From assembly GCF_017355365.1 (NCBI RefSeq), contig NZ_JADIJR010000013.1, forward strand, positions 33,891 to 97,890: a stretch of 64,000 nt of DNA. The letters are read 5' to 3'. The position numbers and the translations under genes are program-made. A model generated the notes under the pieces. The model made no database searches. It was given only the letters and a program-made list of their open reading frames with translations, and was not told the origin of the DNA. This document shows positions 7,132-14,779 of this stretch, in pieces (within the stretch, counting starts at the first letter, position 1; each line of letters begins with the position of its first letter). The DNA comes from Microbacterium sp. SD291. Its GTDB lineage: Bacteria; Actinomycetota; Actinomycetes; Actinomycetales; Microbacteriaceae.

Positions 7132-8280
7132 ATGCCCGGCATCTCGACACCGCTGCGCGACGCCCCGCTGCGCGCACCGTCCCCGCTGTTCGACCGCCGG
7201 CCCGCGGCGCACGGCATCCTCTCCTCCCAGCCGGGCTTCATGCGCGCCCTCGGCGGCCTGTGCGTCGTGCTGCTGGTGGTGCTGCCGTTCCTCGACGCAT
7301 CCCGCTACACGATGTCGATCGCCACCAGCGCGCTCATCTACGTGATGCTCTGCATGGGACTGAACGTCGTCGTCGGATACGCGGGACTCCTCGATCTCGG
7401 CTATATCGCCTTCTTCGCGGTCGGCGCGTACATCTCCGGCATCCTCACGACAGAGCTCGGCTGGCCGATGTGGGCGGCGCTGCCGGCGACCATCCTCGCC
7501 TGCATCCTCGCCGGCATCGTCGTCGGCACACCCACCCTGCGGCTGCGCAGCGACTACCTCGCGATCGTCACCCTCGGCTTCGGCGAGATCATCCGCATCA
7601 CGGCGAACAACCTCGAGATCACCGGCGGCCCCTCGGGGATCCACGGCATCCCGACCTGGTCGTTCGGCGACTGGAGCTTCGCCGACGGCTTCAGCCTGTT
7701 CGGGATCGAGTTCCCGCAGCGCGTGGTGTTCTACTACTTCGTCGCCGCGATCGTCGTGCTCGTCGGGGTCATCGGCGCCGGCCGTCTCGCCAGGGGTCGG
7801 CTCGGCCGCGCCTGGAAGGCGGTTCGCGACGACGAGGACGCCGCCGAGGCGATGGGCATCAACACCTACGTCGCCAAGATCACCGCGTACATCATCGGCG
7901 CGGTCTGGGCGGGCATCGCCGGGCAGCTGATGGCGACGCACCTGTCGGCGATCAGCCCGAACAGCTTCCAGTTCCTGTACTCGGCCCTGATCCTGATGGC
8001 CGTCGTGCTCGGCGGGATGGGATCGACGCCCGGCGTCATCATCGGCGCGCTGTTCGTATCCCTGGCGCCCGAGCTGCTGCGGGAGTTCTCGGAGTGGCGG
8101 TTCCTGATCTTCGGCGTGCTGCTGATCGTGGTCATGCTGTTCCGCCCGTCGGGTCTCTGGCCTGCCACCGCTGTTCTCCCGTGGCTGCGGCGCAAGCGCC
8201 CCGTCCCGCCTCCGACGGCCGGTTTCGCGGCGGTGCCGGCGGGCGACGAGAACATCGACGACAGTGAGGGGGCGCGATGA
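7132..8280 (+). CDS. Liv-type ABC transporter permease, LivM family
   Basis: The second membrane permease, 382 residues, with a roughly 35-residue polar N-terminus before the first membrane helix. MCMGLNVVVGYAGLLDLGYIAFFAVGAYISGIL and the LRLRSDYLAIVTLGFGEIIRI segment are LivM hallmarks, and AVRDDEDAAEAMGINTYVAKI near residue 230 is the ATPase-contact loop. The C-terminal 35 residues are charged and lack conservation signs. Its stop overlaps the start of the first ATPase by four bases (ATGA). Confidence 0.93.
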   Translation: MPGISTPLRDAPLRAPSPLFDRRPAAHGILSSQPGFMRALGGLCVVLLVVLPFLDASRYTMSIATSALIYVMLCMGLNVVVGYAGLLDLGYIAFFAVGAYISGILTTELGWPMWAALPATILACILAGIVVGTPTLRLRSDYLAIVTLGFGEIIRITANNLEITGGPSGIHGIPTWSFGDWSFADGFSLFGIEFPQRVVFYYFVAAIVVLVGVIGAGRLARGRLGRAWKAVRDDEDAAEAMGINTYVAKITAYIIGAVWAGIAGQLMATHLSAISPNSFQFLYSALILMAVVLGGMGSTPGVIIGALFVSLAPELLREFSEWRFLIFGVLLIVVMLFRPSGLWPATAVLPWLRRKRPVPPPTAGFAAVPAGDENIDDSEGAR

Positions 8281-9218
8281 CCGCGCTGCTCGAGGTCAAG
8301 GACCTCCGGCTGCAGTTCGGCGGCGTCAAGGCCGTCGACGGCCTGAGCTTCTCGGTCGAGGCGGGGGAGATCCTCGCGGTGATCGGGCCGAACGGCGCTG
8401 GCAAGACCAGTGCCTTCAACTGCATCTCGGCGTTCTACCTGCCCACCTCGGGCTCGGTGGTCTTCGACGGCAACAGCATCGTCCGCGAGCCCCCGGCGAT
8501 CTGGCGCACCCTGCGGCTGGTCGACCTGCTGCAGAGCTTCGGCTTCTACCGCGTGCTGCCGTCCCGCGTGACGAAGTGGGGGATGGCGCGCACGTTCCAG
8601 AACCTGCGGCTGTTCCGCGAGCTCAGCGTCATCGACAACATCAAGACCGCGATGCACGCCAACCTGCGCGAGGGGGTCTGGGCGACGCTGCTGCACACGC
8701 CCGGGTACCTGCGAGCCGAGCAGGAGTGCACGGAGCAGGCCAGAGGCTGGTTGGACTTCGTCGGCTTCACCGGCGACGAGGACCTCTACGTCACGCAGCT
8801 GCCGTACGGCGAGCAGCGGAGGGTGGAGATCGCGCGGGCCCTCGCGAGCGGGCCCAAGCTGCTGCTGCTGGACGAGCCGGCCGCCGGCCTGAACTTCAAC
8901 GAGAAGCAGGCCCTGATGCAGCTGATCCGGCGCATCCGCGACCTCGGCGTCGCGGTCGTGCTGATCGAGCACGACATGGGCCTGATCATGGAGCTCGCCG
9001 AGCGGATCGTGGTGCTCAACTACGGCAAGGAGATCGCCGTCGGCACACCGCAGGAGATCAAGAACGATCCGGTCGTGATCGAGGCGTACCTCGGCGTCGA
9101 CGAGGAGCCGCTCGATGAGACGAAGCTGCAGACCGGCACCGTCGACCTCTCGCTGCTCGCCGAACCGGCGCGTGAGACGCGCAAGACCCGTGAGACCCGG
9201 GGGAGGAAGGACCGATGA
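8277..9218 (+). CDS. Liv-type ABC transporter ATP-binding protein, LivG family
   Basis: A 313-residue ATPase energising the importer. Walker A is GPNGAGKT (about residues 40-47), the Walker B region LLLLDEPAAGLNF, and the switch His lies in VVLIEHDMGLIM. The signature motif is atypical: the stretch before Walker B reads LPYGEQRRVEIARAL instead of LSGGQ. A LivG-typical insertion including ARTFQNLRLFRELSVIDNI precedes it. A 30-residue charged C-terminal tail (rich in Arg, Thr and Lys) is unusual. It overlaps both neighbours by four bases, so all subunits are one translation unit. Confidence 0.93.
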   Translation: MTALLEVKDLRLQFGGVKAVDGLSFSVEAGEILAVIGPNGAGKTSAFNCISAFYLPTSGSVVFDGNSIVREPPAIWRTLRLVDLLQSFGFYRVLPSRVTKWGMARTFQNLRLFRELSVIDNIKTAMHANLREGVWATLLHTPGYLRAEQECTEQARGWLDFVGFTGDEDLYVTQLPYGEQRRVEIARALASGPKLLLLDEPAAGLNFNEKQALMQLIRRIRDLGVAVVLIEHDMGLIMELAERIVVLNYGKEIAVGTPQEIKNDPVVIEAYLGVDEEPLDETKLQTGTVDLSLLAEPARETRKTRETRGRKDR

Positions 9219-9925
9219 GGATGCTCTCCGTCGAGGCCGCCGACGTCTACTACGGGCGTGTGCACGCGCTGCGCGAGCTCAGCTTCGAGGTGCGCGAAGG
9301 CGAGATCGTCTGCCTGCTCGGCAACAACGGCGCCGGCAAGTCCACGACCATGAACATGCTCTCGGGGCTCGTCCGCCCGAAGTCGGGGGTCGTGCGATGG
9401 GGCGAACTGGACCTCGCGACCGCGAAGCCGTGGGACATCGTGTCGGCGGGCCTCATCCACGTTCCAGAGGGGCGGCGGATCTTCTCGACCATGACGGTGC
9501 ACGAGAACCTGCTGCTCGGCGGTTACACGGTGCGCGACCAGAAGCTCGTCGTCGAGCGCGTCGAGCAGGTGTACGCCCTGATGCCCCGGCTCGCCGAGCG
9601 TCGCCGTCAGCAGGGCGGCACCCTCTCCGGCGGCGAGCAGCAGATGGTCGCGATCGGCCGCGCGATCGTCGGCGGGCCGAAGCTGCTCCTGCTGGACGAG
9701 CCGTCGATGGGGCTCGCGCCGCTCGTGGTGAAGCAGGTGATGGAGACCATCCAGGCGGTCAACGCGCAGGGCACCACGGTGCTGCTGGTCGAGCAGAACG
9801 CGCGTGCGGCGCTGAAGATCGCCGACCGCGCATACGTCATCGAGACGGGCCAGACGACGCTGTCAGGACCCGCGGCCGACCTCGCCGCCGACGCCAGGGT
9901 CATCGATGCGTACCTCGGCGGCTGA
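9215..9925 (+). CDS. Liv-type ABC transporter ATP-binding protein, LivF family
   Basis: The second ATPase, 236 residues, normal for LivF. Walker A is GNNGAGKST, the signature motif LSGGEQQMVAIGRAI, Walker B LLLLDEPSMGLAPLV and the switch VLLVEQNARAALKIADRAYVIETG. HVPEGRRIFSTMTVHENLLLGGY between them is the LivF-specific segment. It closes the transporter gene set; the FAD oxidoreductase starts 51 bases later with its own strong ribosome binding site, so the catabolic genes may continue the same transcript. Confidence 0.94.
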   Translation: MRMLSVEAADVYYGRVHALRELSFEVREGEIVCLLGNNGAGKSTTMNMLSGLVRPKSGVVRWGELDLATAKPWDIVSAGLIHVPEGRRIFSTMTVHENLLLGGYTVRDQKLVVERVEQVYALMPRLAERRRQQGGTLSGGEQQMVAIGRAIVGGPKLLLLDEPSMGLAPLVVKQVMETIQAVNAQGTTVLLVEQNARAALKIADRAYVIETGQTTLSGPAADLAADARVIDAYLGG

Positions 9926-9976
9926 ACGGGCGATGACTGAACCGACTATGAAGGTACAGAACCGGAGGAGCATGCA

Positions 9977-11134
9977 GTGCGGGTGGTGGTGATCGGCGCG
10001 GGCATCATCGGCGCGGCCTGCGCTCTCGAGCTCGCGGAGCGCGGTGCCGACGTGGTGGTCGTCGACCGCACCGGCGTCGCCGCCGAGACCTCGAGCCGCT
10101 GCGAGGGGAACCTGCTCGTCAGCGACAAGGAACCAGGCCCGGAGGCGGATCTCGCGATCGCGTCGAACGTGCTGTGGCGCGACCTGGCCGCGCGGCTCGA
10201 TGCGGACCGACCGCCGGGGCAGCCGGCGACGGAATTCGAGGCGAAGGGCGGGATCGTCGTCGCGTTCCCCGGTGGCGAGGGCGCGCTCGAGAGCTTCGCG
10301 GCGGCGCAGCGGGGCATCGGCATCCGGGCGGATCCTCTGGACGCAGCAGCGCTCCGCGCGGCCGAGCCGCACCTCGCCCCCGACGTCGCCCTCGCGATGC
10401 ACTACCCGGACGACGCGCAGCTGCAGCCGTCGACCGCGACGCAGGCGCTGCTGGCGACCGCGCTGCGCCTCGGCGCCACGCTCCGCATCGCCGAGGTCAC
10501 CGGTGCCGTGATGCGCGACGGGCGCCTCCGCGGCATCGACACGGATGCCGGGATCATCGAGGCCGACGCGGTGGTGAACTGCGCCGGGCCCTGGTCCGGC
10601 GAGGTGGCGGCGCGGCTCGGCGCGCGGCTGGACATCAGGCCGCGGCGGGGCGTGATCCTGGTCACCGCGCCGATGCCGCAGCGGGTCTTCCACAAGGTCT
10701 ACGACAGCGACTACGTGGGCGCGGTCGGCTCGGGGGATGCCGCGCTGCAGACCTCGACCGTCGTGGAGTCCACACCGGGCGGCACCGTGCTGATCGGCTC
10801 GAGCCGCGAGCGCGTCGGGTTCGACGAGCATCCCGGTGTCGCGCCGTCGATCGAGATCGCGGCCAAGGCGATCCGGCTGTTCCCGTTCCTGGCGCAGACC
10901 ACGCTGCTGCGGAGCTACTTCGGCTTTCGCCCCTATGCACCCGACCACCTGCCGGTGATCGGCGCCGACCCTGCGGTCGACGGGCTGTTCCACGCCACCG
11001 GTCACGAGGGCGCGGGCATCGGCCTGGCGCCGGCGACGGCATCCCTGATCTCGCACGCCGTGCTGGGAGCCGCGACCGCACTCGATCCCGCTCCGTTCCT
11101 CCCCGGACGCGCGAGCCTGCAGGAGGCCTCATGA
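9977..11134 (+). CDS. FAD-dependent oxidoreductase of the DAO/DadA family, hydroxyproline dehydrogenase-like subunit
   Basis: A 385-residue flavoprotein starting at GTG 9977 behind GGAGGAG. VVVIGAGIIGAACALELA at the N-terminus is the FAD dinucleotide-binding loop; FGFRPYAPDHLPVIG and ATGHEGAGIGLAPATASLI at the C-terminus are the substrate- and FAD-domain motifs of glycine or D-amino-acid oxidases. With the small [2Fe-2S] gene and the HcnB-like gene that overlap in order, it forms a heteromeric dehydrogenase of the kind that oxidises cis-4-hydroxy-D-proline to pyrroline-4-hydroxy-2-carboxylate. The substrate is inferred from the neighbouring epimerase and deaminase, not from this sequence. Confidence 0.8.
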   Translation: MRVVVIGAGIIGAACALELAERGADVVVVDRTGVAAETSSRCEGNLLVSDKEPGPEADLAIASNVLWRDLAARLDADRPPGQPATEFEAKGGIVVAFPGGEGALESFAAAQRGIGIRADPLDAAALRAAEPHLAPDVALAMHYPDDAQLQPSTATQALLATALRLGATLRIAEVTGAVMRDGRLRGIDTDAGIIEADAVVNCAGPWSGEVAARLGARLDIRPRRGVILVTAPMPQRVFHKVYDSDYVGAVGSGDAALQTSTVVESTPGGTVLIGSSRERVGFDEHPGVAPSIEIAAKAIRLFPFLAQTTLLRSYFGFRPYAPDHLPVIGADPAVDGLFHATGHEGAGIGLAPATASLISHAVLGAATALDPAPFLPGRASLQEAS

Positions 11135-11373
11135 TCAGCATCACCGTCGACGAGGAGTGGTTCGAGGGCCGGGACGGCCAGACGATCGCCGGCGTGCTGA
11201 TCGGGTCGGGCCGGATCACGTGGCGCACCGCGCAGACGGGAGAGCGCGGCGTGTTCTGCGGGATCGGCGTCTGCCACGACTGCCTCGTCACGGTGAACGG
11301 GCTGCCCGGCGTGCGCGCGTGCCAGCGCACGGCCGGTGACGGCGACGTGATCGAGAGCGAGGTGCGCGCATGA
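11131..11373 (+). CDS. [2Fe-2S] ferredoxin-like small subunit of the dehydrogenase
   Basis: An 80-residue HcnA-type protein. The plant-type ferredoxin cluster is CGIGVCHDC followed by a fourth Cys in GVRACQR, about 13 residues on; all four ligands are present. It overlaps the flavoprotein genes on both sides by four bases (ATGA at each junction), which argues for a fixed 1:1:1 complex with them. It probably carries electrons from the substrate-oxidising flavin to the second flavoprotein or to the respiratory chain. Confidence 0.85.
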   Translation: MISITVDEEWFEGRDGQTIAGVLIGSGRITWRTAQTGERGVFCGIGVCHDCLVTVNGLPGVRACQRTAGDGDVIESEVRA

Positions 11374-12728
11374 CCCTGGTCGCCGTGCTCGGCGGAGGAC
11401 CGGCCGGCCTCGCGGCCGCGCAGTCGGCGCTCGCCGCCGGCGCCGAGGTCACTCTCCTCGACGAGGGGACCGGCCTCGGCGGTCAGTTCTGGCGGCACCA
11501 CGAGATGCTGACCGACCCCCGGCTGACGCACGGCCGGGCACGGTTCGACCGGCTTCGCGCCGCCCTCCAGCGGGCGACCGTGCACACCGGGGCGAGCGTG
11601 TGGTCGGCCGAGGTCGGCGCATCGGTCACGCTCCGCGCGCTGATCGGCGACGTCGACGGCCAGGACCGGCGCCCGCTCGACATTCAGGCGGATGCCGTGG
11701 TCGTGGCCACCGGCGCGCACGACCTGGCGCTGCCGGTGCCGGGGTGGACGCTGCCGGGTGTCACCACGGCCGGCGCCGCGCAGGCGCTCGCCAAGCGCGA
11801 TGGGGTGAGCGTCGGGCGGCGGACCGTCGTCAGCGGCGCCGGTCCCTTCCTGCTGCCGGTCGCGCAGTCGCTCGCGCTCACCGGATCCGAAGTCGTGGGC
11901 GTGCACGAGGCGTCGCGCCTCGGCGCGCTCGCGGCCGGGTGGCTGCCGCGGCCGTGGCAGCTCGCCGGGAAGGCGGGCGAGCTCGTCGAGTACGTCACGG
12001 CTCTCGCCAGGCACGGCATCCCGTACCGCACGGGCAGCGCGGTCGTGCGCATCCTCGGCGACAGCAGGGTCGAGGCCGCCGTGGTCGCATCGCTGGACGC
12101 CGAATGGCGCCCGATCGCCGGCTCCGAGCGGGAGATCGCCTGCGATGCGGTCGCGCTCGGGCACGGTTTCACCCCTCGCCTTGAGGCGGCGCTCTCGCTG
12201 GGCTGCGCGCTCGGGGGCGGCAGGAGGTCCCGCTTCGTGATGGTCGACGACGAGCAGCGCACCAGCGTCGCGCAGGTGTTCGCGGCCGGCGAGGTCACCG
12301 GGATCGGCGGCGCGGATGCCGCGCTCGCCGAGGGCGCGATCGCCGGGTTCCTCGCGGCGGGCGGCGCGATCGACGACCCCCGGCTCCGCGGGCCGCTCGC
12401 GGTGCGGCGGCGGATGCGCGCGTTCGCGGCGCGGCTCGAGCGGGCGCACGGCATCCGCCCCGGGTGGACCGCGTGGCTCGACGACGACACCGTCGTCTGC
12501 CGCTGCGAGGCGGTGACCAGGCGGGTGATCGCGCAGAGCGCCGATGCTCCGGGGCGCGCCATGAAGCTCGCGAGCCGGGCCGGTCTCGGCCCATGCCAGG
12601 GGCGGACGTGCGGTCATGCCGTGGAGGAGATCGTGTCGCAGGCGGGCGGGACGCCTGCGGGATTCGATCGGAGACCGCTGCTCGCGCCGATCCGGCTCGG
12701 GGAGCTGGCGGATCGCGGGGGAGCCTGA
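11370..12728 (+). CDS. FAD/NAD(P)-binding oxidoreductase with C-terminal [2Fe-2S] domain (HcnB-like)
   Basis: A 452-residue flavoprotein. The N-terminus VLGGGPAGLAAAQSALAAGAEVTLLDEG binds FAD; VVATGAHDLALPVPGWTLPGVTTAGAAQAL and VFAAGEVTGIGG are typical of HcnB and octopine or opine oxidase subunits. The C-terminus carries VCRCEAVTRR and, about 33 residues later, CQGRTC, a C-x-C...C-x4-C BFD-like cluster site. It closes the three-gene dehydrogenase set. The next gene begins 110 bases away, behind a palindromic operator, so a separate promoter is likely there. Confidence 0.85.
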   Translation: MTLVAVLGGGPAGLAAAQSALAAGAEVTLLDEGTGLGGQFWRHHEMLTDPRLTHGRARFDRLRAALQRATVHTGASVWSAEVGASVTLRALIGDVDGQDRRPLDIQADAVVVATGAHDLALPVPGWTLPGVTTAGAAQALAKRDGVSVGRRTVVSGAGPFLLPVAQSLALTGSEVVGVHEASRLGALAAGWLPRPWQLAGKAGELVEYVTALARHGIPYRTGSAVVRILGDSRVEAAVVASLDAEWRPIAGSEREIACDAVALGHGFTPRLEAALSLGCALGGGRRSRFVMVDDEQRTSVAQVFAAGEVTGIGGADAALAEGAIAGFLAAGGAIDDPRLRGPLAVRRRMRAFAARLERAHGIRPGWTAWLDDDTVVCRCEAVTRRVIAQSADAPGRAMKLASRAGLGPCQGRTCGHAVEEIVSQAGGTPAGFDRRPLLAPIRLGELADRGGA

Positions 12729-12769
12729 CCGGAGGCGAGAAACTCCTTGCGACAGCATCCACCCGCTGA

Positions 12770-12788
12770 GTAATATGTTACACATTAC
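12770..12788. promoter_or_regulatory. Putative GntR operator, copy 2 (near-perfect 19-bp palindrome)
   Basis: GTAATATGTTACACATTAC is a palindrome with one mismatched pair around the centre T12779. Its left half and TGTNACA core match the site at 4930-4948 (13 of the first 18 positions identical without gaps). It lies 50 bases upstream of the DapA-family gene, where a promoter is expected. Confidence 0.65.
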
Positions 12789-12809
12789 TCTTCAATGAAG
12801 ACTTCGATC

Positions 12810-12839
12810 ATGAACAGCTACGAGAGAATGGAATCCTGA
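12810..12839 (+). CDS. Possible 9-codon leader peptide coupled to the deaminase gene
   Basis: ATG at 12810 opens a nine-residue frame MNSYERMES whose TGA (12837-12839) overlaps the ATG of the following gene (TGATG). A GAAG sequence about ten bases upstream could act as a weak ribosome site. It may be chance, but the stop-start overlap is the same type of coupling used elsewhere in this window. Confidence 0.25.
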   Translation: MNSYERMES

Positions 12840-13768
12840 TGAACGGCACGATGGACCTGGGCGGCGTGGTCGTCGCGACGACCCTCGCATTCAAGGAGGA
12901 CGCGTCTGCGCCCGCGGGCCTCGCCGTGGACTACGACCGCTTCGCCGAGCACGTCGACTTCCTGATGGCGAACGGATGCCACGGCGTCGGCCCGAACGGA
13001 TCGCTGGGCGAGTACTCCTCGCTCACCGACGAGGAGCGCCGCCGGGTGATCCAGGTCGCGGTCGAGGCCGTCGACGGGCGCGGCATCGTCGTCGCCGGCG
13101 CGCACGGCGTCGGCAGCCACCAGGCGCGCAAGTGGGCGGAGATCGCCAGGGAGGACGGCGCCGACGGCGTGCTGCTCCTGCCGCCGACGGTCTACCGCGC
13201 CAACGAGCGCGAGGTCATCGCGCACTTCGAGGAGGTCGCCAAGGCGGGGCTGCCGATCATGGCGTACAACAACCCGTTCGACACGAAGGTCGACCTGGTC
13301 CCGTCGCTCGTCGCGAAGCTCGCCGAGATCCCCGAGGTCGTCGCGATCAAGGAGTTCTCCGGTGATGTGCGCCGGGTCTACGAGATCAAGGAGCTGTGCG
13401 ACATCGACATCATCGCCGGCGCCGACGACGTGCTGTTCGAGCTGATGGTCAACGGCGCGGTCGGCTGGTTCGCCGGCTACCCGAACGCCTTCCCGCGCGA
13501 GGCTGTCGAGCTCTACAACCTCTGCAAGGACGCCCACTGGCACGAGGCGAAGGCCCTGTACGAGCAGCTGGTCGCCGTCTTCCGCTGGGATTCGCGCACC
13601 GAGTTCGTGCAGGCGATCAAGCTGTCGATGGACATCTGCGGCAACTCCTACGGCGGGCCGACGCGTCCGCCGCGCGGACCGCTCAGCGATGAGCAGCGCG
13701 CCCAGGTCACCGCCGACACCGAGCGCGCGCTGGCCGCGCTCGCGGCACGCACGGCGGCGGTCGCCTGA
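12839..13768 (+). CDS. Dihydrodipicolinate synthase-family protein, candidate pyrroline-4-hydroxy-2-carboxylate deaminase
   Basis: A 309-residue (beta/alpha)8 Schiff-base enzyme. GVGPNGSLGEYSSLTDEER replaces the DapA GTTGE loop, MAYNNPFDTKVDL contains the catalytic Tyr, and VVAIKEFSGDVRRV the Schiff-base Lys (about residue 170). This loop variant and the position between a dehydrogenase and a 4-hydroxyproline epimerase fit the deaminase that yields alpha-ketoglutaric semialdehyde rather than lysine biosynthesis. Its stop overlaps the epimerase start by one base. Other DapA-family aldolases remain possible on sequence alone. Confidence 0.8.
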   Translation: MNGTMDLGGVVVATTLAFKEDASAPAGLAVDYDRFAEHVDFLMANGCHGVGPNGSLGEYSSLTDEERRRVIQVAVEAVDGRGIVVAGAHGVGSHQARKWAEIAREDGADGVLLLPPTVYRANEREVIAHFEEVAKAGLPIMAYNNPFDTKVDLVPSLVAKLAEIPEVVAIKEFSGDVRRVYEIKELCDIDIIAGADDVLFELMVNGAVGWFAGYPNAFPREAVELYNLCKDAHWHEAKALYEQLVAVFRWDSRTEFVQAIKLSMDICGNSYGGPTRPPRGPLSDEQRAQVTADTERALAALAARTAAVA

Positions 13769-14769
13769 TGCGCGGGCGCCGGGTGATCCAGGCGGTCGAC
13801 TCGCACACCGAGGGGATGCCCACACGGGTCGTCACGGGTGGCGTCGGACGGATCCCCGGCGCCACCATGAACGACCGCCGGCTGCACGCCATGGAGCACC
13901 TCGACGGGCTCCGCGGCTTCCTGATGAACGAGCCGCGCGGCCACGCCGCGATGTCCGGTGCGCTGCTGCAGCCGCCGGCGCGCGACGACGCCGACTGGGG
14001 CGTCGTGTTCATCGAGGCATCCGGGTTCCTGCCGATGTGCGGGCACGGCACCATCGGCGTGGCCACCGTGCTCGTGGAGACGGGCATGGTCGAAGTCACC
14101 GAGCCGGTGACCGAGATCCGTCTCGACGTGCCGGCCGGGCTCGTGATCGCCCGCGTGCGGGTCGAGGGCGGGCGTGCGGTGGACGTGACCATCGAGAACG
14201 TGCCGAGTTTCGTCGACCGGCTGGATGAGCGCATCGAGGTGCCAGGCCTCGGCGAGATCGAGTACTCGGTCGCGTTCGGGGGCAACTACTACGCCCTGGT
14301 CGAGCTCGACCAGGTCGGGCTCCCGTTCGATCGCGCCCGCAAGGACGAGATCGCCGCGGCCGGTCTCGCCATCATGGACGCGATCAACGAGCAGGCGCCG
14401 CCGGTGCATCCGACGCTCTCCGGAGCGAACCACGTGCACCACGTCGAGTTCATCGCACCAGGGTCGGATGCCGTGCGCTCCCGCCATGCGATGGCGATCC
14501 ACCCCGGCTGGTTCGACCGGTCGCCGTGCGGCACCGGCACCAGCGCACGCATGGCCGAGCTGCACGCGCGCGGGGAACTGGCGCTGGACGCGCCGTTCGT
14601 GAACGAGTCGTTCATCGGCACCGAATTCACCGGGCGCCTGATCGCCGAGACCACCGTGGGCGATCGTCCCGCGGTGATCCCCACCATCACCGGGCGGGCC
14701 TGGATCACCGGGCTCGGCCAGTACCTGCTCGATGAGAGCGACCCGTTCCCCGAGGGGTTCATCTTCTAA
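13768..14769 (+). CDS. 4-hydroxyproline 2-epimerase (proline racemase family)
   Basis: A 333-residue PLP-independent epimerase. Both catalytic cysteines are present: Cys91 in PMCGHGTIG and Cys254 in SPCGTGTSA, the two-thiol pair needed for epimerisation or racemisation. DSHTEGMPTRVVTGG and FLMNEPRGHAAMSGALL are family landmarks. It would convert trans-4-hydroxy-L-proline into cis-4-hydroxy-D-proline for the upstream dehydrogenase. The neighbouring deaminase and aldehyde dehydrogenase complete the route to alpha-ketoglutarate, so the 4-hydroxyproline assignment is favoured over proline racemase. Confidence 0.85.
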   Translation: MRGRRVIQAVDSHTEGMPTRVVTGGVGRIPGATMNDRRLHAMEHLDGLRGFLMNEPRGHAAMSGALLQPPARDDADWGVVFIEASGFLPMCGHGTIGVATVLVETGMVEVTEPVTEIRLDVPAGLVIARVRVEGGRAVDVTIENVPSFVDRLDERIEVPGLGEIEYSVAFGGNYYALVELDQVGLPFDRARKDEIAAAGLAIMDAINEQAPPVHPTLSGANHVHHVEFIAPGSDAVRSRHAMAIHPGWFDRSPCGTGTSARMAELHARGELALDAPFVNESFIGTEFTGRLIAETTVGDRPAVIPTITGRAWITGLGQYLLDESDPFPEGFIF

Positions 14770-14779
14770 TGGAGGAATC

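Noticed and set aside
12839..13768. DapA as lysine-biosynthetic dihydrodipicolinate synthase
   Set aside because: The active-site loop differs from the DapA type and the neighbours are hydroxyproline enzymes, so a catabolic role is favoured.
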